Source of the DNA: Ianthella basta
Taxonomy: Eukaryota; Porifera; Demospongiae; Verongiida; Ianthellidae
Direction: 5' to 3'
NCBI GenBank assembly: GCA_964019415.1
Contig: OZ025878.1
Span: forward strand, 4,716,512-4,780,511
DNA length: 64,000 bases
The notes below the pieces were generated by a model. The model was not told where the DNA came from, searched no databases, and saw only the letters and a list, made by a program, of their open reading frames with translations. A program made the translations under genes and the position numbers. This document shows positions 26,901 through 49,810 of the stretch, piece after piece. The stretch's first letter is position 1. Each line of letters opens with the position of its first letter.

Positions 26901-28570
26901 TCCCTCCTCCCTTTATGCTGCCTTATTGCGTGATTGAATTCTTGTGTAAACATATGATTGAGCTATGCGTACTGCATAGGGTATGTGCAATCTTACTGCT
27001 GATGCATCAATCAATATGCTAGTCACTTATTGCATCCACCTAGCAAGACAAGCAACAGGATTAAATACAATTATTGCTTTATACCTCACACTTTGTCAAA
27101 TGAACATATGTCAAATAAATGTCAAACCAAACTTAATTCTATATAGTCTATATGGATGATTTCATAATTCCTTGTTATACCTGTGCACTCTAACAACTTA
27201 CTAAATACTTAGCACATTCCTGCCCTGTGTTCTGAAAGATCCAGTCAGATGACGGAACTCGAAAATCTGCAACAAACATTGCTACCTCCTGTGGCATTCA
27301 GGATTTGCCATTTGTCCATTTTTCAGCTGTAAATTACCTTGTCTGTCTCCACAGAGCCCGCACACCTGATTCAGAGTATCAATGGCACTGAATATGCTAA
27401 TTCTAAGAAATGGTTCTGTTCCAAGACCCTTCAAGACTGTAACATTTCCGCCAGTTACTTCAATCCCCAATGAAATGCCTTGACCAGATATTACAACACT
27501 ACCACCATCGATGTTAAGGACTGAGGTGTTGTGAAAGATGGAAGCTTGTCTTTCCATCCACCGAATGACAAAATACTCCACCTCCAAGTTTTTATTCTTG
27601 AAGTTAGCATAAACATGTGGGGCTGTTTGGTCATGGACAGAGGAGCAAGAGGTCACCAGTTCATACTCGCAAGTCTCCTGGAATTGATAACCATTTCCTC
27701 CTGAGAAGGGAAAGATCTGAAGTGAATGAACACGACACTCAATTGTGGCATCTGCGAAGGAAGATGGAGCTACTCAGGTAAAATTTTACAACTTCTGTGT
27801 GTTTCTGCATGCTTTCATTGTTAGTTCACGTGCAAGCACATGCTACATGCATGGCACATTAGTCATACATTCATTATTTGTCCTTTTACTGGCAAAGTCA
27901 TTGATAGTGAATCTCTTATCAATGCTCGAAATTTGTACCTGTTATTAAACTGCTAATATTTCACACAGTGCGATCACCAAAATACCAATTTAACTGTATG
28001 AATCAGGATGCATGAATCTATGTAGGGATGGCCGTAGTTGATTGTATGCTATAATACAAACGGAAAGTAGCGCTACTCTTGAACAGAAGCTAGAACCGAC
28101 AAAATGAATCGCCAGCGAGGAAGGGAGGCTGCACAACAGAGTTAACCTTACTTCCAAGCGCCTTGGGGCCCTGGACAATGGTGCAACTTTCTCGCAATCA
28201 AAAACCTGAGCTCGCGCTTTCGCCCGTATTTATTTAGTTACCTGTCTTGCCTCGACAGCGGCTCGCTGGCTTTTCCGTGCCTGAATTACCAGATGGCGTA
28301 GCGCATTCTATGCGTAGATGGCGCAAATCCGTAGAAAGCGTGGAACATCTACACCTAATCACCATGCATGTTCATCTTCATACGAGGGCTATTATATAAG
28401 CTGTGTTATTGAAATGCGCCTCGGAGATTTCGTCGAGAGCTATTGTCAGCGGGCCAACGTATATGAAGTTCAGTGTATCTACGACACCATGGCTCTCGCA
28501 ACTTACACTGCGCTGTCCCCCGAGCGGCGAGAGTTAGCAGAACCACAGCTCCCAACAGGACCCACATCAT
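23913..28570 (-). pseudogene. VWD single-pass receptor-like gene, copy 4 (pseudogene)
   Basis: Exons (minus strand): 28507-28570 (divergent signal peptide, MMWVLLGAVV start, GTAAGT donor), 27213-27751 (VWD), 25780-26028 (stalk plus membrane, intact), 25171-25278 (NPSY exon, intact), 24433-24586 and 23913-23944. Three lesions are visible. The VWD exon lacks one base near 27295 relative to copy 6, giving a stop after NPECHRR. Its donor GT is changed to CT (GTGCTAAGT where copies 3 and 5 keep GTGGTAAG). The second tail exon has one extra base (GGTTATGCTGACAATT), ending the frame at CWQ and losing the YATI and NYEYI motifs. The VWD sequence (CRVHSLQIFPF, CEYELVTSC, CGLCGDRQGN) is of a different subtype from copies 1-3. 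Alternatively a membrane-anchored product without VWD could be made by exon skipping. Confidence 0.75.
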
Positions 28571-29276
28571 GGGCCGCAACTGCAAGCCAGTCTGTAGGCA
28601 GAGAATGGCAACCACACAATTACAACAGTATAGAGAAGCATCGATGCCATCGTTGGCCTTAGTGTTCCATTGCATTTTACTTACTAATTCACTTGAGCAC
28701 AGCTGTCACGACTGAGAGTATAATATATGTATATATATATATAAGCTACGCCTGCTAGAGGAGTTACCACGTACTGTATGATGCGACTACGTCGTTTTGT
28801 ACTTCAGACGTCAGTGCACCGTATTTGGGCGTGGTATAGCATTATCCCGTATGATCACGGACATTCCCAACTTGTTGCACTCTATGCGCTGTGAATTAAA
28901 TTTAGCGTTTCGAATAGTCCAGGATTTGGGAGTTACTAACTCCAGGGATTATCAAGTGTTTTTCAAGTAAAAATGGTTTCGTCTGTGCAATATTTCTTGC
29001 ATGTACATACAATTTTTCCTGATTTTGTAGTACTTGATAAATTCTAGTACCTGTAAAATTTTGTAGTATTAAAGTATTCCATTCTTGTATATTCCTTTAG
29101 TTAGCTATTTCCATGCGGAATTATATGTATTTCCCAGATTATAATAGTGACAAAATTACCCCAGATATGTTTCAGGCTGAGGCCAATTAAATTGCAAAAG
29201 TGCAGTCTTCAGATAGTATGACTATAGTTGTACACATGAAACCAGTGTCCCTGGAAGGGACAGTTATTGTAGTGTT

Positions 29277-29470
<194 letters not shown>

Positions 29471-29954
29471 TGTGAGTTCTTGTGTGTGTGTGCATTGCAG
29501 CTACAAACAAGTGTGTGTACCTATATAGATAACTTGGTGTTGATTGATGTGACTGTGTTAGGATTGCTGCATTAGCACATTTTGCCATTTGCATTATCTC
29601 CTTCTTCTAACTGTTTTACATAGTGCAATATAAACATCACACACCTCCCACTGTCAAAATACTTTTGAAATGAATTGCTTAGAAATCACAAACAATTTGG
29701 GGTTGTTTTAGTAGGTCTTCTGCATGAACCAGGAATAGGACTATATAAGAGTTAACTCTGATAGCCGCCATCACACCTAAAAACTTCTTATACTAGTATG
29801 CACATGCAGGTGTTATAGTGAGAATGCATTATACATAGAACTGCATTATGGCCATTTTGCAAATTGACAGATATGGGTCACATGATAACAGCTGAAGCAA
29901 GTGGCCATTACCATTCACAAGTAAATGTAGCCTGAGTGGACGGGGTACCCTCAC

Positions 29955-30790
29955 TGCAAAAAATGTTGAATTTCCTGACTTGGATCATGTACAGAAAATG
30001 TACAGGAAATGCCAACTCGACATTTCCTGTACTTTTCCTGGACAGATTCTGTACACAGTACATGCCATATGACCAGTCACATTTCCTTTATGCAGGAAAT
30101 GTCACATTTCCTGTTACAGTAGCCTTCCTGCACAGATCCTGTACACAGTACATGCCATATGATGGTCACATTTCCTTTATGCAGGAAACGTCACATTTCC
30201 TGTATTATTTCTGCACAGATCCTGTACACAGTACATGCCATAATTATGACCAGGCACATTTCCATTCTGCAGAAAAATGTCATATTTCCTGCAGTGTAAA
30301 GCCAACCATTAGTGGCCCAAGTTACAAAAAGGAGATCAGCACTAGCCAATTTACAATTATAAACCAGCGGTAATCATTTGACTTCGGAACATTTAGAACA
30401 CCTTCTTACTTTGGCATACAGCAAATGTACTCTTAAATGAGAGTTGCTTTTCATTTAATTAATCAAAGCTGTCATTGTTCAATACAAGCATGATAAGTTC
30501 AACGAGCTGTTCACTCGCACAGTATATATAATATATAATAGGACATGTCAAGGATATGTGCAGGAAATCACATATGTACTGCACCACTGGAAATGTGTGG
30601 GACATATCATCTGTCCTGCATACAGGAAACTATACAGGAAATTGTGCCCTGTGCTGCACCAGAAAATGTACAGGAAATGAGAGATTTCCTGGATACAGGA
30701 CACGTCAGTGAGGTATGACGTGTTCTGTACATTTCCTGTAGCAAACCTGTACCAGGACATTCAGAATTTCTTCCCGTGCCTTGGCAAGCA
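29955..30790. mobile_element. About 0.8-kb insertion built of CATTTCCTG / CAGGAAATG repeats
   Basis: The corresponding spacer 3' of copy 3 (15490-15560) runs uninterrupted through GGGGTACCCTC into AAAATATGAAACC; here that junction is split by this insert. The insert contains three direct modules keyed by GTACACAGTACATGCCAT (starting at 30051, 30141 and about 30224), each paired with ACATTTCCT and GCAGGAAA motifs. A second cluster at 30545-30765 is in the opposite orientation. The ends, CACTGCAAAAAATG on the left and the complement of CACGGGAAGAAAT on the right, look like imperfect inverted termini. The 145-codon frame at 29936-30373 is a by-product of the repeat. Non-autonomous transposon is the likeliest reading. 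Confidence 0.55.
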
Positions 30791-31142
30791 ACTTAGGAAA
30801 ATATGAAACCAACTATGGAGAATAATTATATAAACATTAGCTACTATATGGCTACTATTTATGATTGTGCTTATGAATATGCAATAAAAGCCAACTCAAA
30901 CACAGCGTCAGTAACTAGCCCCCAAAGCATCTTTAGATATTGTTTCTATTCTTCTCAATCAGGCGAATCCCAAGTTGAACATTTTCACATTGAATGCTAG
31001 TTGCAGAGCACAAAGGCACAAAATATCTAACACTGGTACAGCATTAATGTGGACAATTATTGCAAAAAATGACACACATGACAAAGCATGCATAGTCTGT
31101 GTAGGGCATGTACAAGTGTTTCTTAATCTTGATTTGGTACCA

Positions 31143-44335
<13,193 letters not shown>

Positions 44336-45080
44336 TTTGCACCTACGTACGTAAGTACAGGCCCTGGGATGGGAGCCTGCAGAAAGAGAATGCTAGCAAT
44401 CCTCCTTCCGTAATCAAATCCTAATTTACTGGCTCACCTGAGCAAACCCGTCACAATGGAATAGCCGCAAGTATTTAGTTTGACCCAGCACTTTCCCTTG
44501 ACTCTCCTTGCTGCCTATCTACGGCTGATATGTGTTGCTGATGCGCGTGAACTACCGTATGTAAACCTACCTGGTATCGCGTGTTGACTAGTTTTATACA
44601 CAAGAGCCGGTCAGTTACTGCCATATCTGGGCAACTGGCTGGGGAAGCCAAACAGCTAATAGTATCAATTGAGCCAAGGCGCACAAACATTGGCATACAA
44701 CTACAAGTGTTCCCCACCATACTAGGTTCATGACCAGGAAGGGGCAGCCTTAGGCAAGGCAGATGTATACTATGCAAAATACTTATCACTGTAAGACAGA
44801 ATCAGCTAAAACCATGGCTAAGCAATCACATGACATTTTGCCTTTGAGAGCATGCTATAATTATGATGTACAGTTGGTACTGCATGCACATATGTAAATT
44901 AATTTATCCATCAATTTACTTCAAGCTTAACACAGCCACATTATTGTGTGTATGCTAATCCTTTTACAAATTTACTGCTCAAGTGCAGTGAACACACAGA
45001 AGTCCTACTGCTAAGTATTGCAACCTCAAAGGCACACTGTTGTCAAACATGACTTTCTTTTGCTTCTTCAATGGCTAGAA

Positions 45081-45312
45081 TCATATTCCAAATGTAGTGG
45101 TAGTGGGCTTTTCATTGTCTTTGTCATTTTGATCATCAGCCTGTTCAGTCAATGTGATGATCTTCATCTCCAGATTCTCATCACCTTTAATACTTCCAGC
45201 ATCTTCTTCCTTCTTATTTCCTCCAGCTTCAATAATGGCCTCCGATTCTGCTGCAGAGCTGCTGCTCTTTATACTGTCAACCCAGGCTGACTTGCTGGAG
45301 TGAGTACCTCCT
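45081..45312 (-). CDS. Possible C-terminal exon of the adhesion-GPCR relic
   Basis: After a TCCTATTCAG acceptor an open frame of about 77 codons runs to a stop. It is rich in Ser, Glu, Asp and Lys (SIKSSSSAAESEAII, NKKEEDAGS) and ends in TTTTFGI, a composition usual for GPCR cytoplasmic tails. A preceding open stretch ending SGSAPG at a GTGGGT donor (about 45482-45600) joins to it in phase. The reading phase does not fit the last membrane exon (45726-45818) directly, so an exon is missing or the link is broken. Confidence 0.35.
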
Positions 45313-45725
45313 GAATAGGACAAAGTGAACAGATTTAAGCAGTTTTGGGCACAAATATCTCACAACAAAGTCCTTGCTCTGTCCTTGTGTGTATCCAACT
45401 TCTAAAACGTTCAGTTAAGTATTAAGACAAAGGGACTTCACCCTGAGTAATTCAGTATCTTGGGTTTTATGTACCCACCTGGAGCTGAGCCACTTGCACT
45501 GGTCAGTGGTCCTTGAATGTACAGTGAGCAGCAGCGTGTCAAAGCACACAGTTGGATGTCTTTATATGTATAGACTCCATTAGAAGACAGTGGACTGAGG
45601 GTGCTGCTGAGGGTGCTGCTTGTTATACATATAACTGTATAGACTAAACTGAAAATGTGGTATAGTATATATAATACTAACTAGCTATATAATAGAGTAC
45701 TATGTTCAAGTTAGTAGTAACTGAC

Positions 45726-47057
45726 CTGTGTCCGTAACTTTAATTTTGGAAGTTTATCTTTGATCTTTCCATACACCTTCTCATGTCTCACAACATGAAA
45801 CAGAAATATGAACAAACCCTGCAAGATGATTGCAGAATGAAGTTGTTAAAGAATGACAAGCACCCTTGCCTTCAGCTTTACTTACAGTCCAAACTCAGAA
45901 ATACTGTTGCAGTTAAACTCTCACCTGAAACACATTGGCAATGACAAAAAGGTAGGCAAAGACCCTCCCCTCCTCTCCCACTGCAAACAGCCCAATGATC
46001 CAGGTGAAGCCCAACACAGAATGAAGGTGGCCTTCAACAGGTGCCTGGGAAAGTTATACAACCACTGCACTTTTGTTGGCATAATACTAATACATTTACA
46101 TAGCCTGCTTCTACATATACGCATCTAGCATGCTTTACAAAAATCATTACACATCAGATCCATGCAGATGATCTACAGCTAGTCCTCTGGCTTCACAGAT
46201 GATCATGACGCACTTTACCATCAGTCTACTACCTGTAAATGTAAATTCAATTTGCTTTCTACTGTGCCTGTGGAGTGTATTGCAGCAATGTGTCTACTTC
46301 AGACAACAGTGTGTGCACTTACTTGCCCACTTCCATGTACTTCTGTCTCTTCTCATCTTTGTTAGACCCCATCTTAGAAGTCATTCCACACTGAGACTTA
46401 GCCAGTGATACCAAATTGATGGTCAGCAGTACAGCATTCACCTGTGTAAGTAAGTGTGTAAGCACACACACAGTAACCATGCAACAAGTGCACACAAACA
46501 TGCACAAAATGTAACTTGAACATTGTGACATTGAACCAAAGCATAACAACGTTCAAATCTTGCATTAGGAGAACCATTAATTTATTGTACTAGGCTAGGA
46601 CTCATAATAGTAATTAAAATAAGTTGCAAAGTGAAAGTAATTTAAAGCTGTTGCTGTGAATCTGTTTTGGCTTCCTTTGTGCATTCGATGTTCTACATCT
46701 CACAGGCATCCCAGCCACACTTGTGCACTCTGGTATATATATCATGCTGACCTGGTTCTAATTTATATAAACACATTTCCTTTCACTTTTGGTCAGCATT
46801 AAAGCTTAACTGCTACAATGATTATAGTCATACGATAATGGTTTTATAAAAATTTTAAGCTAGTCACAGCGACGTACACTTCATGTCTGTATCTGTACAT
46901 GTCATCAGAGCACAATTGCAAGTTGCACGATCAAATCAAGACTTGAATTCAAAGTCATGTTGCAAACTGATCAACTATTGCAGTGCTCACCACAACAATG
47001 GCCACCATTGGTCCAATAAATGCATAAATGACTCCCTTTTCACTGGGCAACCAACAC
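45726..47057 (-). pseudogene. Adhesion-type GPCR, TM5-TM7 remnant
   Basis: Four minus-strand exons with splice borders. 46991-47057 encodes CWLPSEKGVIYAFIGPMVA (the end of extracellular loop 2 and TM5). The exon whose upper end is 46441 encodes VNAVLLTINLVSLAKS plus a basic loop (KDEKRQKYM) and ends at a GTAAGT donor near 46315. 45925-46044 is TM6 with LGFTWIIGLFAVGEEG and FAYLFVIANVFQ. 45726-45818 encodes GLFIFLFHVVRHEKV. The NVFQ/GLFIFLFH junction and the CWL..G..FIGP block are hallmarks of class B2 (adhesion) receptors. Within the TM6 exon, KATFIL and LGFTW lie in different frames, a one-base deletion, so this is probably a pseudogene. I found no TM1-TM4 or GPS exon. A broken VWD exon lies about 0.9 kb upstream on the same strand. 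Confidence 0.75.
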
Positions 47058-47703
47058 CTAAGGGAAAGTGCATGAACACAAAGAATAGAAGTTGACCACA
47101 ATGATAAAACCAACTGTTCACCCCTTTCCAGGAATTAGCTCACGTTGAGTTGTTGAGTTGTTGAGCTAGATTAAATGATGATCTAATCAGATAGCTGTCA
47201 TGTCTCACTCCTCCAGTTATCACCACAACAGGAATGGGAAGAGCTGATTGGAGAGAAGGGATAGCCACATTACCTGCTCATTAGAATTAGTTCTGAGGTA
47301 AATCATGACATTTTCCCCATAGTCCATATACAGTATATTATGCTGATGGAATCTATTAGAAGGAATGGCAGTATGTATTTTGAATGTGGAAATGAAGTTC
47401 ACAATGAATGAAAGGATAAGAAAATTATACATAACTATGAATATCATGTGTTACAGAAAATAGAGGTTTCTTAAGAAGACAAATTAGAACAATCACACTT
47501 CTCTCCAAGATAAGAAACATTGCTCTAGTCAGCTTCAGCTGGCATCTGTAGATTCATGCAGACAGCTCCCAGGGCACTTGGGATGGAGCTTAACTCACCT
47601 GAACAGAGTTCAAAAGTCTCAATCTGGTATTAAGGCATAGTGGTGCCTCATTCACAGGGTGCCTTGTCATCATTTCATGAAACTACTGCTGCCATTGTTT
47701 GGG

Positions 47704-47769
47704 TTAGGGTTAACCCTAAATTCATCCAGAAATGGCACAACAAAGTTTGTTGTGCCATTTCTGGATGAA
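47704..47769. repeat. Telomere-like palindrome next to a perfect hairpin
   Basis: TTAGGGTTAACCCTAA (47704-47719) is a perfect 16-bp palindrome made of two telomere-type hexamers head to head. It touches a perfect inverted repeat with 24-bp arms (47721-47744 and 47746-47769) and a one-base loop; the arms start TTCATCCAGAAATGGCACAA. No open frame is associated. Confidence 0.7.
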
Positions 47770-47933
47770 CTTTATATTGGCTAGCATGAAACTTGCCATA
47801 GACAATTGAACACTGTTAAATCACCATGAATTGTTGTACAGGGCTCCCATGAAGGCCAACATTAATATTGGCTGATGGGAAAATTTTATGCTGAAGTTTT
47901 AAAATATTCTTCTGGCCCTTAATAAATATTTAC

Positions 47934-48438
47934 CACATTTCTGCCTTGTGTTCTGAAAGATCTAATCAGATGATGGAACTCGGAAAATCTGCAACAAACA
48001 TTGCTACCTCTTGTGGCATGTCAGGATTTGCCATTTGTCCATTTTTTAGCTGCAGATTGCCATGTCTGTCTCCACAGAGCCCGCACACCTGATTCAAAGT
48101 ATCAATGGCACTGAATATGCTAATTCTAAGAAATGGTTCTGTTCCAAGACCCTTCAAGACTGTAACATTTCCGCCAGTTACTTCAATCCCCAATGAAATG
48201 CCTTGACCAGATATTACAACACTACCACCACTGATCTTAAGGATTGAGATTTTTGTGAAAGATGAAAGCTTGTCTTTCCATCCACCGAATGACAAAATAT
48301 TTCACCTCCAAGCTTTCATTCTTGAAGTTAGCATAAACATGTGGGACTGTTCGGTCATGGACAGAGGAGCAAGAGGTCACCAGTTCATACTCGCAAGTCT
48401 CCTGGAATTGATAACCATTTCCTCCTGAGAAGGGAAAG
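47934..48438 (-). pseudogene. VWD exon fragment, copy 6 of the array
   Basis: Closely related to the VWD exon of copy 4 (CEYELVTSCSSVHD, YFVIRWMERQA, GLGTEPFLRISIFS, CGLCGDRHGN, MPQEVAMFVADF). The 5' end is missing: homology stops at 48438 after FSGGNGYQFQ, and the next bases match copy 4 intron sequence (CATTGTTAGTTCAC, compare 27817). A deletion of about 100 bases has therefore removed the acceptor and the first cysteine. One extra base after GCAGATTTTC (about 47980) shifts the frame to a stop; copy 4 is intact there. The donor GTAAAT at 47933 is preserved. No signal, membrane or tail exon accompanies it, and a gag relic begins about 70 bases upstream. Confidence 0.75.
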
Positions 48439-48507
48439 GTCATTGTTAGTTCACTTGCAAGCACATACTACACGCATGGCACATTAGTCATACATTCATT
48501 ATTTGTC

Positions 48508-49080
48508 CTTTTACCTCTAAGGTTAGAAGAAGCTTCACTCTCTTGAGGACCTTGTTGAGTTTGTTGTGTTCTCTAACCTCCCGCAGTTGTTTGCTTACGT
48601 GGCTTGGCAACCCCGTCACATACTGGTGCAAGAGTAGCTGCTCTCGGATCTTCGCGTTCACAGTAGGCATGGCCTGGGTAAGCATCTGTTTTAGCTGGTG
48701 CACGAAAACGGAGAGTGACTTCTGTGGAAGTAATCTTCTAGCATGGAAGTCTTCAAGCGACACGAATTTCACAGGGGCCATTCGGGCTGTGATTTTCTCC
48801 TTGCCAGTTTTGTAATCTTGCTTATGCTCCGGAGCCAAGTCCAGCCACACTGCCAGGGCCTCACCTTCCGATAAAGTAGGCAGCTTGACAAGTTGGATTG
48901 ACTCTGTCCACTCGTTAGCAGCACAACGATCTAGTATCTCTGGAACCACTCAGTCGGATCACCTTCCTTAAAGGTTGAAGGAAGACTGATGTGCTTGCAG
49001 GCCATGGTGATTAACCACCCTCTGCTACCAGCGTCGTACAGGACTCGCAACTCATGGATCAATATAATGATTAGCTACTT
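48508..49080 (-). mobile_element. LTR-retrotransposon gag fragment
   Basis: Minus-strand frame starting at the ATG at 49003: MACKHISLPSTFKEGD, PTEWFQRY, then after a one-base shift CAANEWTESIQLVKLPTL, EGEALAVWLDLAPEH and SVFVHQLKQML, ending EVKGQIM. The order (short N-terminus, xPxEWF, LPTLxxGEALAVW, LxxxL..FVxGLP) is that of capsid/gag proteins of Ty3/gypsy-like elements. Just upstream, around 49025-49040, the minus strand reads CTGGTAGCAGAGGGTGG, a candidate primer-binding site. LTR boundaries were not resolved. It is not joined to the pol relic at 62-64 kb. Confidence 0.6.
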
Positions 49081-49531
49081 CTCAATTCGCAGCTCAACAA
49101 AACAGCAAGGTTCAATACATAATGGGCTCTTATATAAGTTAGCTCTAAGAAAGTTTTAGATCATGCAGCTATCATCTCCTGTCATGTTGTAGCTGTTTTG
49201 CAGCTTGACAATCTTGCAGGTTCATACCCCAAACATGAAACTATTAATACCCTAATTAGAATCCGAATTGTGTCTGTATCAGGATTTTGTTCTGGGTACC
49301 TTGAAAAGTAGTCTTCGGGATAAAGGTTTTTCCCAGTTGAAATTTCCTGATCCTGATCCTGATCTGACCTTTGTCGGGGGCTTCGCTAGGTCAAATCACA
49401 CCTTCGCCTACCGTGTTTACGGATAATGCCTACGGGCGATAATCAAGCGAGGTGTGAAATTGACAATGCTTGCTAGACCATATTTCTTTTCCTTCCCTAC
49501 GCCTAATGAGAAGTACGGTCTAGCGGCTAGA

Positions 49532-49810
49532 CTAGTGATGTGAGCACATTATGATATCCCCCATTTCCCATACTTTCTCTCTAACTTGCAGACATTTCTC
49601 TGGTTTGATGCATGTTTCCAACATTGATGTCACTCCAGCCTCATTCGTGTTACGTTCCCACCATAATAGGAATGTATGAGCAGTAAAATTAATCTCTGCA
49701 TCAGTAGATATCAGCTTAAAGCTACCTTCTGTTGTTATAGCCTTAACAGCTCTCCACAATGGTGTAACAAACTTTCCTGGTGGTATATGGATGGCCTGTT
49801 GTGATGTATG
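49532..49810 (-). other. Unrecognised coding remnant
   Basis: An open minus-strand stretch reads SQQAIHIPPGKFVTPLW, then AVKAITTEGSFKLIST, INFTAHTFLLWWER and VREKVWEMGDIIMCSHH before a stop. Composition and lack of repeats look protein-coding, but I recognise no family. It ends where the LINE at 49.8 kb begins, so an exon may have been interrupted by that insertion. Confidence 0.3.

Noticed and set aside
22122..28570. Alternative pairing of signal exons with VWD exons (for example the 28.5-kb signal exon with copy 3)
   Set aside because: Collinear intron sequence ties 22191 to the 19201 VWD exon and 44335 to the 35031 VWD exon, and each signal exon is the nearest one upstream on the minus strand.
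29936..30373. 145-codon frame with repeated CTQYMPYD and SHFLYAG units
   Set aside because: The protein repeats come from the DNA repeat modules of a non-coding insertion; no conserved domain and no support for translation.
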